From: Tilletiaria anomala UBC 951 | Taxonomy: Eukaryota; Basidiomycota; Exobasidiomycetes; Georgefischeriales; Tilletiariaceae | Assembly: GCF_000711695.1 (NCBI RefSeq) | Contig: NW_013547012.1 | Coordinates: 124,001-188,000, forward strand | Direction: 5' to 3' | DNA length: 64,000 nt | Part shown: in pieces, positions 45,232-57,900 of the stretch | How positions within the stretch are numbered: position 1 is the stretch's first letter | Layout of the letters: every line of letters begins with the position of its first letter | Made by a program: the position numbers and the translations under genes | The notes under the pieces: generated by a model | Told to the model about the DNA's origin: nothing | Databases searched by the model: none | The model's input: only the letters and a program-made list of their open reading frames with translations

Positions 45232-48200
45232 TCAAATCGAAAGAGACCAATAATAGTAAAAGTCAGTTCGATGTCTTCTACAAGGCGGGGGGGGGGCGAA
45301 GAGCCACCCATGGGAGACGCAGACGACCCACAGATATATGAGGCAGCCCAGGAACTTGATGAGCGCGAGCGCAGCCTGTGGAGGGAGAAGACAGGTGGCG
45401 ACATGTCAGCATCGACGAGACAGACAGGCGAGCAAGTGGCTCTATTCGCCAAGCGCAGATGCAACGCACAACGCTGTAGAGCAAGAAGCCTTTCGCACCG
45501 TGAAGAAAAAGCACCAGAGTTCGTCAGCAAGAGCTTCGCGATGTCAGACGCGAAAAGGACTTGTGCGTAGACTCTCACCCATGTACGTGATCTGCACATT
45601 CGTGCTCGTCACATTGAGGATACCGATCGCAAGACCCGCATTGGTTAGTGTCCAGATGAGCAAGACCCAGGTCCTGCGCGCGGCAAAACAGGGAAATAAG
45701 TTTCAGCCCACTGTCGAGAGCAGTTGTTCCATAATCTTGGTAGCAGAGACACACCTGATGGATGCATAGTAGTCCTACCATGAAGGCAAGTCCGCACGAT
45801 CAATCCCGCGATCAAAGAAGGAAAAGAAAAGGGAACCCTGTCTGCGAGCGACACGCACCTTCTGCTTCGTCTCATGGTCGATCTTTTGAATCTCCTTCGG
45901 CTTCTTGGTCGTTAGCACATGGCACGCGTCGTCGTACGCGTCGTTGATGTCCTTCGCCTCGGTGGGGATCGCCACGTCGACCTGGTTCTTGTTGCCCGAG
46001 CTGCCAACGACGCCGAGGTCGGTGGAAACTTTATCTGAGCCTTTTGTGCCCCAGCTGACGTCATGCGTGTTCGCAAAGGCGTATACATTGATCACGTTGA
46101 TGAAGCTCGGCGCCAGCAGCATGTACTGCAGGATCGAGGTGAACATGTGCCACGGCTGGAGCTGCAAGACACACGCTCGTGGCGAGAGTCAGCGCGCGCG
46201 CGGCCCACGGGACAATGGTCGTGCTCGTACAACGTGCACTCACGTATATCAGCGATGCAAGGAACCACACGCCGAAAGTCGACGCGATCGAGACGACGAT
46301 GTTGCGGAAGACGGCATTGCCAATCAGCGATGTCGCGTCGCCACTCTTCTCGGCCTTGATGATGCTCGTGATCGCCAGTGCAAGCGCAGCCGCGGTCATG
46401 TACATGGTCAAAAGCGCAAACACCGCCATCGCGGTGATGTACCCCCACTTGCTGCCCGCCGGCCGGTTGCCAAGTGCCATGAGGAAGCAGAAGACGACAA
46501 AGGCGAGCTGGCGGCAGCGGCAGCGGCAGACGTCCAAATTCGTGCTTGTCAGTTTTTTGCGTAGGCACGCAAAGTGAGGTGGAACTAGGAGCTCACGTAG
46601 ACGTATGTCAGGATGTAGTTCGGAACCTTCAGCTGCGGCACCACTTCCGAGACAGCTTTGGTCAGAACGTAGAAACTGATGAAGAAGTTGGCGAGCCCAA
46701 ACCAGGAGAAGATCAACGAGATGCTCTGGTAGAGAAGCTCTATGTGCAGCGCCAACTTGCGGCCGAACGAATGGCTCGAGCGGTAGATGTAGTCTTTCGG
46801 TCGGAAAGGGAGCCAGCAAGGTGTAAGTCAGAACAGAGCGCTTAGCACGCGTCGCTGCTGCTAATGAAACGCGCGCTGCGCCACTCACAGAACTATAGAT
46901 GCGAGACAACAGCAAGCGGAAAGGAGCATACCATGCGAGTCAGACTTTGGAGCCGCTCAAGCTCGCGTGCACATCTCGCAACACACCTTGACAATACTGT
47001 GGATACCAGCAAAGAACGACCCGTTAAGCCACCGCCGGCGCTGCGAGATGAGTTCAGCGACAGCGTCCGGCACGTCCGTGACCGCCTGGGCGCTCTTGAC
47101 GTAGTGCAGGATCCATGCGGCGTCGCGCTTCGAGCAGAGCTCCCAGCACAAGATGCGGTCCTCAGCCAAGTACATGTTGCTCGTGAAGATGTCCGCGTCG
47201 CTCGTGCCTCCGTGCAACGTCTCGCCTTTGAAGTACTGGTGCAGCGGACCCTGGCCCGTTGAGTCATTCTGTAGCGCAATGTACCTGTACGCGGAGAAGG
47301 CGCCGGGAAGGACGCTGATGTAGCCAAAGACGCTCTCGAGTGGTTTGTCGAGGATGTTGCTCATCTTGTACTCAAAATTTTGCGCTCCAACCAGCGGGTT
47401 CAGCAAGCCCTCCCAGAAGCGGCCTTTGAGTGCGACAATTTCGCCACAGGCACCGGCGACGTTGGAGTGAATGTCGAACGCCTTCCACAGCGAGTAGATG
47501 CTCTTGGCGCGCGGCATCGTTCCGACGTCGAGCAGGACGCAGACGTTGGGCTGCAAGATGGGCCCAAACGCGTTGAAGAACCATCGGTGCGAATTGATCT
47601 TCTTCTGGTTGCGCTCCTTGAGGCAGAACAGGATCTGCACCGGCATGATGCCTTTCTCACGGCCACGGAAACGAAGGTGCGGATCGACCGACAGCTGCGT
47701 CGTGTACCTGTGCGCGGTAAGGGGCATAGCGTCAGCAGAGATCTCAAGTGATCACGAGCTGCGCATCGACTCACTCGTAAATGTGTGCCGTGACCGGCTT
47801 TCCATTAACGACGTTCTTCGCGACACCCTCTTGATAGACGCCCATGGCGGCGAGAACGGAAAGTGTCCGGCTGTTGATCTTCATGCGTCCATCCGAGACG
47901 ATGCAAACGACGACCTTCTTCCATCCCTCTTTGCCCCACGTCTTGCTCCGCTCCCTCGTGCACAGGTGCGCAATGTTCGTCATAACACCGTGCATCGTGC
48001 GCGTGAACAGCTCCTCGTCCTCGTTGTACATGGTCAGCACGATAAACAGCTCAGTCCGGCGCGGCGGGTCGAAGAGCACCTGACGGAGCGTGTAGCGCTC
48101 GTCCTTGAAGTTGTCCGGGTCGCACGTGGCAGCAGTATAGCGCATGTGCGTGAACTCACGGCTTTCGCGGTCGTTGAGCTTGTCCAGAAGCTTTCCCGGC

Positions 48201-48946
48201 ACGGGACAGTCTAGGACGAGGTTACCGTGGTAGAGCTCGACTCGCTTCAACGTCTTGTACCTCCTCGGCACGCGCTGCGGAATGCGTCCGAAGCGGATGC
48301 CCGGCGCCATCTCCCCTTCTTCGAGCACGTTCGGGTCAAAGCCACCCGGCATATAGCTCGCATCGCTGGGGCGCTGTCGCTGTCGCCCATGCGCTTGGCG
48401 GTCGACGGCATCGCCATCTTCGGCGAACCGGTCCTCGTAGGGCTGCACAGGCGTGTAGCCACCCACTCCTCCGGCTACGCCCGCTGCAATCAATTGCGTT
48501 TCTCCCGTCTCTTCGCCGGGAGCTGGTGGGTAGCCGGGCAGATTTTGCGCGGATGGGTACGCTATGTCATTCGGATGCCCGTACGTTGCGCTGCCTTGAC
48601 GGAGGCCATACGGAGCGATCTGCGAGGAGCGCCGCCCGTGGTGCGCATAGTACTCCTCACTCTGCGGCCTTCTCGTCATCATGTACTCGTCCTGGGCATC
48701 ATAAGGAGAATGCTGCTCAGGCGTTCCGCCAGCGAACGGGTTGTCCATGTGAGCTGGAGGATGCGCGTGCTGGTGGTCGTGGTATGCGTCAGGCGGCGGG
48801 GCTGACGGGTAGCCATTGTGATGAGCGTGAGCCGGTGGAGGGGTGCTATAAGAATGGTCGACGGCTGTGTTTGGAGGAGGTGTCGGCATCCTGGGCGGTC
48901 CGCCGGCCAGGTAGGCGGACTCTGAGCCCTGTCCCCTAGGTGGCAT
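45232..48946 (-). CDS. CHS: Chitin synthase (GT2, class I-III type) with a 4-nt micro-exon
   Basis: Ten exons can be traced: 48946-47775, 47707-46987, 46892-46889, 46793-46597, 46507-46244, 46161-45859, 45774-45755, 45673-45579, 45489-45470 and 45375-45232. They total 2940 nt, or 979 residues. The protein makes chitin from UDP-GlcNAc at the plasma membrane. A His/Pro-rich N-terminus is followed by the chitin synthase domain with [32 protein letters not shown] and [14 protein letters not shown] (QRRRW about 613-617). Membrane helices follow ([18 protein letters not shown] and others). Exon 3 is only TTCT. It rebuilds [17 protein letters not shown], the conserved sequence after QRRRW. Two exons are 20 nt. 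The last exon has a C10 run on the coding strand and ends [21 protein letters not shown]. The exact class is not resolved. Confidence 0.9.
45287..45296 (+). repeat. G10 homopolymer in the last chitin synthase exon
   Basis: Ten G on the plus strand (ten C in the coding sense) sit 54-63 bases before the chitin synthase stop codon. Its length sets the reading frame of the last 20 or so residues. Confidence 0.9.
46889..46892 (-). other. CHS: 4-nt micro-exon of the chitin synthase gene
   Basis: The exon TTCT is flanked by TATAG and GTGAGT, with introns of 94 nt (46893-46986) and 95 nt (46794-46888). Without it the downstream frame is lost. With it the protein reads [13 protein letters not shown], the usual chitin synthase sequence at this position. 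Confidence 0.75.
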
Positions 48947-51900
48947 GGCGCTGATGGGGCGCCTGGTGAGAGTTGCTCTGGGTCGGTCAGGTCAAAGAAG
49001 GGCAAAGTGTGTTCAGACAGCGTGTCCCTAATCTGCTCGAACGCCTATCAGACAGGGTTTTGAGGTTGGGGAGGCTGCTCTTTGGAAGTCGAATTGGGGA
49101 GGGTTTTAAGCCCTTGTATGGCGGAAGATGTGGAGGAGGAGGTGGTGGTGAAGGAGCTTTCGCCTTGCAGCGACCAGGAGCGGGTGGTGATTGAGGAGCG
49201 CTTCGAGCAAAGCTGCGCACGGGAAGCGGTTCCGAGCTTGCTCTTGCGCGCGTCGCCGCGAAGTGTAATGCAGAGTCGATATTGAAGAGAAGAATAGAGG
49301 AGAGCTGGCTGCTCTCTTGTGCAGGTGCTGGCTGCTGACTTCGAGCATGGCACTCACTGCGATCATAGCGCTCAGGGGACACTTTCGCACCAATTAGGTC
49401 AATGGATTGCAACACTGCTATCCACTGCAGCCAGCGACTGTCACGTGTGTATCCTCTCACCTAACATGGGCTCTGAATGCGACCCAGTCGCCGGATCTGC
49501 GGCGAGAAGGAAAATGCGGTGCAAGTTACCACGACCGGAACGCCGTCCCATTCGGTGCAACACCAATCGACACTGTGGCCAATCGGCACACTGGCTATGA
49601 GAGAACACGAGAAACTTGTGCATGTGACGCACATGGTCTATCTTATAGCCTACTCTCGCAAAAATGTATAGCAAGCACATCCTGACTCTACTGCTGACTC
49701 CAATGCACTGCACTGCACAACATGGCACAGCCATCCCTGGAGTCTCTTCCCCATCCCCACCGGCCCACATTCCACGCCCCTTCTTGACTGCAAGCTGCTT
49801 TGTCAGGCGCTGGATGCATCAAGCAATGAGGAGCTGCGTAGTCATTACGTTGGGAGCATCGCACGGTAACGTACAGCCCTACCGATAGAGCATCATGTTT
49901 GGGACTCGCATGCAACGAACGTCAGGGGTAGAAGTGATGTCGCAGACGAAAGCACCCGTGGCCAGCATGGATTATTGACAATCGTTTGATTCAGCTGCTG
50001 CGCAGGAGAAGGGCTCGCCGACCGACCAGATTCGTATGTACCGCACGTGCGTGCTTAGCGGGTATCAGCAGTGCAAACCTCGTAGGTTCGTTACCAATAA
50101 ACACACAAAGAAACAGTGACTATGTGAAACGGTCAAGAGTTGGAGTGGGCCACCGCGGCTTGGCTCTCAGCTGCGCTACTGACTGGGTCGCACAGCCTCC
50201 GGAGTCCGATCTCTCTGTCCCTCGATGAATGTCAAGAACATCTGCGCATGAATCTACCCTCCATCTGCGTCTGTCTGGCCTGAAGTACATGGCCAACAAC
50301 GTCAAGATCACTGCCGACTCCATGATCAGTATGTCAGTCGCAAGAAAAACCACGACGAGCATCTTCGTGCGGTGAGATCCAGCGCTTCGGCGCGACGGAC
50401 AATTGGGCGTTGCTGCCAGCCTATCAAACAGCCTCCGCTGCAACACGGACCGTTCATAGTGACACCGATGGTGGTATGGTGCTTGCATCAGGCGGCAAAC
50501 CAGGTCCAACTGGTGTGGTCAAACGGACGGAATTGGACCGTCGAAGCCACCTCAGAAAATATGATGACGAGTGGAGGACATCCATGGAACATCTGATGGG
50601 TGATGGGGAAGGAAAGGATGGGGGGAAAGAGCAAACAGCGATGAACATCGGTGACAATTTGCGACTTGCGAGAACAAGTGCCTATGCATTTGTTCCGGGC
50701 TTCCGGCCAACGCAGCAGCCGAAAGGACCGGAGAGAGTGCACTAGCCTCTAAATGGAAAAAGCAGGAACAAAGAAAAATTGTACTGCGCAAGTTGCTTCC
50801 TGCTGTGCCAAACCGCAAAGAACCAATTCCGAAAATGTGCCAAAAAGAAGGGAATTGTGGGGAGAATGCGGGAGGCTGGGGAGAGGACTAGCGAGGGAAA
50901 AGATCACTGGAAACGTGCAAGCGAGATGAGGAAAAAGAAAGAAAAAGTTCTCCATGCGCTAAAATAGTGACCGGACCGGCGCACCAAAGAGAGACAGGCA
51001 CCTGAATATTTAAAGAATGGCACTACTGGCTGCGACGACTGCTGGTGTGCTTAAGGCCCACTGACCTCATCATCGCTCGCCTCCCCGCCGTGCATCGGTA
51101 CGTCACGCAGGTCATCCCGTCTGCTGCTTCGGAGAGGGGAAAGAGAGAGAGCCTGTGATTGGTACTTCACCTTTCGGGCGTTCTCTAGGATCTGGGCTAC
51201 CACTACCTGCTACATACGGCGTTAATTTTGGCGCTGTGGTCAGCGCTTTTCAGCCGACTACCCACTGGCCCTGGCTAGCAAGTTGGCACAGGTTGCCGCA
51301 CGTGGAGAGGCAGGTCCTGGAAATGACAGGTTGCAGCTGCTCAATTGGGAAGGCGAAGGGCTTGCGGCGATCGCTTTCGTGTGAGCCTGCTTGCGCTTGG
51401 CATGTACGTCGCGTCTGCAGAGTGCTGGCACCTGCAGAGAAGCAGACTTGCACACTGTACCCAGTGCTAATGTGCCGGTCAACGCTAGACCTCGCAACTA
51501 ACAAGACGAAGCATGATAGACAGGGACCCTCAATCGTATGTACAAACATAGCGAGGAGATTCCCGACGGACGTACTGGTTTTGAAGCAGAATTATTAAGT
51601 TTAGCAGGTCCAAATCCTGTCTATGTATGTATATGCATCCCTTCTACATCCGCCTTCATCGACATCCCTGTCGAGTGTCGAGTCTTTGGTCATCGGTGCT
51701 GTCTTTCGGCACCTACAGGAACACATAGGTGCATATGTATTCGGTGCTGAGATGGTGGGCAACATGCACCAGGCACGAACGTGGAATGCGATTGCCCATT
51801 TCTTTCTTTCTTTCTGATGAGCTTCTTCCGACCCCGTGGGGATATGTAAACGAGGGGATGGCCCATGAAGGGCAATTGATGTGAAGTCTGGGCAAGTGCC

Positions 51901-52153
51901 GGTGCAGCACCAGTTAACGTGAGTGACGACCTCGCACACTCGCTGAAGACCTTGTCAGCTCGAGAAGTTGGGGGGCTCCCATCTCATCGAGAACGAGAGC
52001 CGATGCACTAACTTTACGAGTCCCTGCGAGAGATCAAGTTGCTATAAATGATAAAGACAGAGCACTCTTTACGCATTCTCAGCCGTCCGATCCCTCGCTA
52101 CCCGCCCATCCTCTCCAATTTCCCTGGCCACCTTCTCCAGCGCACTCGCCACC
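48947..52153. other. 3.2 kb gene-free stretch between divergent genes
   Basis: No frame longer than about 150 codons is present, and none shows a domain. The end near 48946 must hold the chitin synthase promoter and the end near 52154 the GH42 promoter. A purine-rich block (50930-50960) and pyrimidine-rich blocks near 51800-51820 and 52070-52150 are visible. A regulatory non-coding transcript is possible but not supported directly. Confidence 0.5.
52043..52049 (+). promoter_or_regulatory. TATA box of the GH42 gene
   Basis: TATAAAT lies 105 bp upstream of the ATG at 52154, followed by a pyrimidine-rich leader, a typical arrangement for a highly expressed fungal gene. Confidence 0.6.
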
Positions 52154-54831
52154 ATGCTGCACCAGAACGTCGCCCTCAAGTCCCTCGCCTCGCTGGCGCT
52201 CCTCCTTCCCTCTCTCACCGCCGCCGCTACTTTACAAGTCGCGTCCCCTGAACGGCCATTTATCCTCGCCGAGCGGACGGCTGGTTCGTACCCGTCGAGC
52301 TCCAGCAACTCCACCTCCGCTTCACTTGGCGCGTTCCCCCATGGCTTGCACTTTGGCGTCGACTATTACCCCGAAGCCTGGGTTGACCCGGGCGAGCTCG
52401 ACAAGAAGGCCACCGACACGCAACGGCAGAAGGAGGCCGGGCTACAGTACGTTCGCATAGGCGAGTTCATGTGGAAGAACATCGAGCCACAGGATGGTGT
52501 GTACAACTTCACTTTGCTCGATCAAGCGATCGAGGACATTGGCTCCAAGGGCATGAAGGTGATCCTCGGCACGCCGACAGCCACACCGCCGAGGTGGGCC
52601 TCGCTCAAGTACGACATTCTGCCGCAGGATAGCATGCACTTTGACCGCATTCACGGGTCTCGAAGGCACTACAGCTTCAGCAGCCCGGACTACCAGATGT
52701 TGTCGAAGCGCATCACCAAGAAGCTGGCGGAGCGATATGGCGACAACCCGCATGTCGGAGCCATCCAGCTCGACAACGAGTTTGGATGTGAGTCTTCTAA
52801 GCGCAGCTTTTTTGCAATTTCCTGAACATTCCCCCTCCCAATGACGTTGACGATCATTGACGTACTCCCTCAGGTCACTCGACGGTGCGCACATACGACA
52901 AGCACGCCAAGGGCGCCTTTCAAAAATGGTTGCAGAACAAGTACGGCGATGTGGAGACGATGAACCGCCTGCAAGGCAACACTTTCTGGTCTCAAGCCTA
53001 CGACGCATTCGACGAGGTCGATGTCCCCACGCAGGAAGTCACAGAGTCCAACCCGGCCCTGCGGCTTGACTTCTTCGAGTTCAGCTCCGACCAGGTCATT
53101 GCTTTCGCCAAGGACCAGGCTGACATTTGGAGGAAGTACCGCAAGCACAACGCGCCTATCTCCACCAATTTCATGGGCTTCTTTGTCGACTTTGACCACC
53201 ACAAGTTTGCCAAGGTTCGTTCTGCGCTGTTTTCCCCTGGAAGCCTCTCAAGTTCGTGTCACACTGATGCTCCGTGACTTCCTACTCCATGAAAATTTAA
53301 GGAAGTTGGGCTCGAGCTCGCCACTTTTGACTCTTATCCGCTCGGCAACACCGAGCAGTTCGACTGGGTGCCGACCGCTGACAAGGTCAAGTACGGTCGT
53401 CAAGGCCGGCCAGACGCGCAGAGCTTCCACTTTGAGCTCTACAAGGGTGTCGCTGGCATGGGCAAGGGCCAAGCCACGGGTGACTGGGGTGTAATGGAGT
53501 TGCAGCCAGGTGCTGTCAACTGGGCCCAGTACAATCGTGAGTACCCGCAAAAGGGCCACCAAACGGCTCGCAGAGGTTGGCCAACGGCTGACGCTTGCTT
53601 GTGTGGTTCTCCATGCAATCACTAGCCATCCCGCTCAAGGGTATGGTTAGACTTTGGCTACACGAGATCTTCGCCCACGGAGGGTCCCTTGCAGCCATTT
53701 TCCGCTGGCGTGAGGCATTCTACGGCGAAGAGCAGGTGAGTCGCGCGCAGTGGACGATGCAACTCGCCTCTTATAGCAGCTGACCTTGCTTCTGCCCCGT
53801 AGATGCATGAGGCCATGTACAGACGCGACAACACTCAGAACCAGGCTTACATCGAGCAGCAAGAAGTTGCCACCAAGGACCTGCCGGCTCTGATCCAAGC
53901 TGGCTTGCTGTCGGAGGTACAAGGCGAGACGGGCACTGTGACCACCTGGTCCGCGGAGACGCCCAAAACCAAGGTCGCCTTCGTCCACGACTATTACTCG
54001 CAGTTCGTTCTCGAGAGCAACCCGCAAGGTGGTATCTGGTCGACAAACACGTTCAACAGTGTGCCTTTCGTTTGGCACGAGATCAACGGAAACTTCTACA
54101 GCGCGCTGCGCCGTCTCGGCCTCGCAGTTGATGTCATTAGCCCTGACACCGACCTTAGCGCATATGACCTCGTCGTCGTGCCCGCCATGGCTCACATTTC
54201 CGATGCATTCGAGAAGCACCTCAACGCTTACAAAGGAAGCATTGTCTTCGGCCCTCGGTCAGCTTCCAAGGTCGACACTCTTTCCATTCCAGACGGTCTC
54301 CCGCCTTCCGCTGGCGCCGTTCGTGACCGTCTCCCCATCAGCGTGAACCGCGTCGAGTCTCTGCGCCCCGATCTCGCTGACAAGGTCAGCTTTGGCGGTA
54401 AGGAGTACCCCGTCAAGTCGTGGGCCGAGTGGGTCCGCTGTGCACGCAACGGCACCAACACCTCCATGCCCGTAGAGGCTACGTTCAGCAGCTATCGCGA
54501 CGGCGAGCCTGCAACCTGTGCGCACAAGACCGAGGACGGCAAGGTGTCGCGCTACGTTGCCTACTACGCCGACGCCAACTTCCTCACGGCTTACCTCGGC
54601 AAGGTCGCCTCGGAAGCCGGCATCAAGGACGTGTGGGGAAACACTGTCTCCAGCAGCTCAGACCTTGGCGAAGACTTGCGCTTCTCTCGTCAAGGCAATG
54701 CCGTATTCGCATTCAATTATGGCCCATCAGCGGTCGACGTGCCGAGCTCGGTGCCTTCGAGCGCATCCGTCATCGTTGGTGATGCCAAGTCCGTTGCCGC
54801 CGCCGGCGTCGCGGTCTGGAAACTGTCATAA
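52154..54831 (+). CDS. Secreted GH42 beta-galactosidase
   Basis: Exons 52154-52787, 52874-53214, 53302-53536, 53626-53735 and 53803-54831 encode 782 residues. A signal peptide (hydrophobic core LKSLASLALLLPSLTAAATL) leads into HFGVDYYPEAW, the GH42 opening strand. IQLDNEFG carries the acid/base glutamate (about E209) and VMELQPGAVNWAQYN the nucleophile (about E391), matching the family motifs DNExG and MExxPxxVNW. HGGSLAAIFRWREAFYGEEQ follows the family pattern and the C-terminal half holds the trimerisation (PKTKVAFVHDYYSQF) and beta-sandwich domains. The enzyme would cleave terminal beta-galactosides outside the cell. Fungal beta-galactosidases are usually GH35 or GH2. GH42 is mainly bacterial, so transfer followed by intron gain is likely. 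Introns of 63-90 nt and a TATA box show it is adapted to the host. Confidence 0.93.
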
Positions 54832-54964
54832 CCGCCTCCCACTTTCGTTCGAAGAATTGTGGCTGCAAAACTTTGCACGCGCTCTTGCTGTACATGAACT
54901 TACATTCAAACGAGGTCGCATACATGCGGACCATGCCGCCTCGCCTCCTGCACTAATTCCATGC

Positions 54965-57900
54965 TCAGGTGCTCTGCTCCTTCACGTAGTACTGACAAGG
55001 GCCTAGGGTCACATAATCGTGGCCTTTGATGATTCGTTTACGAATTGTCATCGAAACCATCGGGTTTGGCGATACCTCCGGGCCCGCCCGCAGATCCAGA
55101 AGCGAGCCGAGCAGAGGCTGCAGCCTTTTTGTCAGAGCAACCGTGTCCGAAGTCTTGCGCAGTTCACGCGGATCAATGCCTTCAAACAATTTGCTCTGCA
55201 TCGCCCGTGAAACATCAGTCACATGAAGCGAGAAGACACCGCAGGTTCACAAGCGGTAAACTTACAGCTTCTTGCTTGCCTTCAATGATGATGCCCTGTC
55301 CGATCTTAGAGCTGTCGTCCTGGATGACAAAGCCAACGCGCCAGTCGTGCACGAAAGATGTGCCCTCCTCGTTTTTGCACGCATTGTTCGGACATACCAC
55401 TGGGCCATCCTCAATACTGTGCAATGAAGAGAATGGAAGGGAGATGTTAGAAAAGAGGAATTTGACGGTCAACCGGGTCAATTGTTTGTGCACGCACGTC
55501 CGTACTCTGTTGCATTTCAAACACCGGAGCACAACCCAATCAATTGGATTAGGCGGTCGTACATTCATGACACGGGCTCTGACGAGGAAGGTCGAGTCCT
55601 TTACTTGTTTGCTTTTCAAATCGGCAATTGTGGCGACCGCGAAATCTTTGCCAGGCAGAGTCGAGCGAAAAGCAGGGAGACGACCACCAGCAGTAGCAGA
55701 GGTAAGAGCAGAAGCATTCGTTGACGTTGCCTTCAACAAATTCGGCTTGCGTTCGTGCGATTCTCCTTTGTCGGCATCATCAACGCCCGCCAATTGTGAC
55801 TCAGCTTGCGGAGAGGTTTGAGACATCTGTGCTCTGACATTGCGTAGAGGGCGCCTCGACGGCGTGGGCAGCGCAGTCCCTTCCGACGAGGCCGAAGTAG
55901 CCGTGCTCTGTGCTATGCTACTCGGGGTGTGAGAGAGACCCGCCGTGAACGCTCCTGATCTGAGACGCTGAGCAACGAGAACCGGTCTGGGCGTCCCAGC
56001 GGACGATTCAGCGCTCGGGGGTTGCTGAAGACCGGGATTACCCATTGTCGGAGAAGCAGCGGTGGACGCCGGAGGTGAAGGATTCGTAGCACTACTTCTC
56101 AACATTTCTCGGTATAGTCTTTTGCGCCTTTGGAATAGGAACGTGGTCGTTAGAACGACACTTCCCTGAATTCTGCCAGGGTAAGTGATATACTCACTCA
56201 AGCAACATCTCCACTTCCGGCTCGTCATCTTGAACTGGCAGGAAATCGAGACCGCCACGCTTGTCGGACTCAAAATTGCCAAGGGTTCCCTCAAGCATGC
56301 GAGTGTCGAACTGGCTGACCTTGGCACGGACATTCTTAAAGTGGTAGCGCTTGTTTGCGCGAAGGACTTCAGTAGCAGCGCGCTGCGCACCGAATAGCGT
56401 GATGTGGAATACGCGCCCTCCGCCGTCGCCCGGGATGACGTCTTCAGGAGGCGGGAAGCCGAGGCGCGCATGCAGCAGCGCGTCGTTCTCGCGATCGAAG
56501 CAGGGGTGTGCAGTGTAGTCGGTGACCGTGATGAACGGGCGGGCGCCGACGCTGACATCCAGCACCTCCACCACGCAATCAAAGAAGAGCTGCGGGCGCG
56601 TCTGGTCCAGCGTGATGAGCATGCGTGCTTTCCTGCTAGCGCTGTCCTCGCCCGCCTCGCCAGAAAGCGTCAGCTTTCCCCAAAGCGCGAGCCTATGCGC
56701 GTACTCGCGCTCCGCTGCGGATGGCTCGCCGGGCCAGTTGCTCGATTTCCAACATTGAGGCTCGCCGTTCGGGCTGAGGCGGAGCATCATCCAGCAGTTG
56801 GGCTTGCCGTTGTTGCTGCGCAAGAAGCTCTTGGCTTGCAGCGTCAGTCCTCTGGACGCCTCGTTCTTCCTGACCGCAAAGTTGCGCGCCACGATGACGT
56901 CTCCCGTTTGAGGACGCGGGGGTAGGTCTTTTGCATCAGGGCGGAAGAATTGCATGCCTATATGCGTCGTATTGGTCCCAAGGGAAGGCGAATTGTCGAT
57001 CGTCTGCAAAGTTAGGATGTAATCATGTGTGCCCCCTGTGGCTCGCGTCGGCAAGGTGCTCTGGGTGACGAGGCCAATCAGATCAGATCGCGAACTGTCT
57101 CTGATTTTGTTGAACCGCTGGTAGGCGTTTCCCGCAAGCACGATGGGGTTTGCGAGCTCTTCTTCGGAGGGTGAAAGCGGTGTCAACATCGGTAGATCAC
57201 GGTCCTGCGTTCGCTGTCGATGGAAGTGAAGTGACGCCGCAAAGCCTGGATTGCCACCAGCAGAAGCGGCGCCATGGATACCATTGTTGGTTTCTCGCGT
57301 TATGCTTGAACCAGTATTCGACGCCGGCAAGAACGGCGCCAATTGTTCTGCCACGCCAGCAGACTGGAGCAAGGTATTCGGCGCTGATATCGTCCGAGCC
57401 AGAGCTTGCTGGGGCTTTTGGGTCTCAGTTTGGGGCCGCGGAGGCGCCGGGGGCAGCGGGCGTTGCGGCAGCGCGCCTACGGGCGGCGGCGGTGGTGGTG
57501 ATGCCGTTTGTGTTCGAACAGCTGCAGATATCTCCCTTCCTCCGAGCGGCTCAGGTGTGTTGATATCAAAGTTAAGTAAGTCATCCTCTTCCATTGGCTC
57601 CGGCTTCGCGGATGGGTTGCTCTCCTCTTCCGCCACCACGAGCTCTGCAGCTCGCATTTGTTCCTCAAATTGCCTGTCAAGGTCCACGTCCATCTCCTCT
57701 GCATCCTGCCCAATGCGCGGAAGCGGCTGTCCTTCTGAACCTGACTCCAGCTTAGGCTGGGAACGTTGCAGAATGCTCTGTTTGAGTGCAATTAAGCGAG
57801 CTGCTGCTTCCGTAGAAGGGTAGATTGTATGCAGACCAAGGGCAGGATCGGGGTGCTCGAACCACTTGATGCTCTTGCCAGCCGGCCAAACAGGAGCAAT

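Noticed and set aside
50120-50509. 129-codon frame with one hydrophobic stretch
   Set aside because: A single hydrophobic run in an otherwise unconserved frame within gene-free sequence, with no start context or splicing support.
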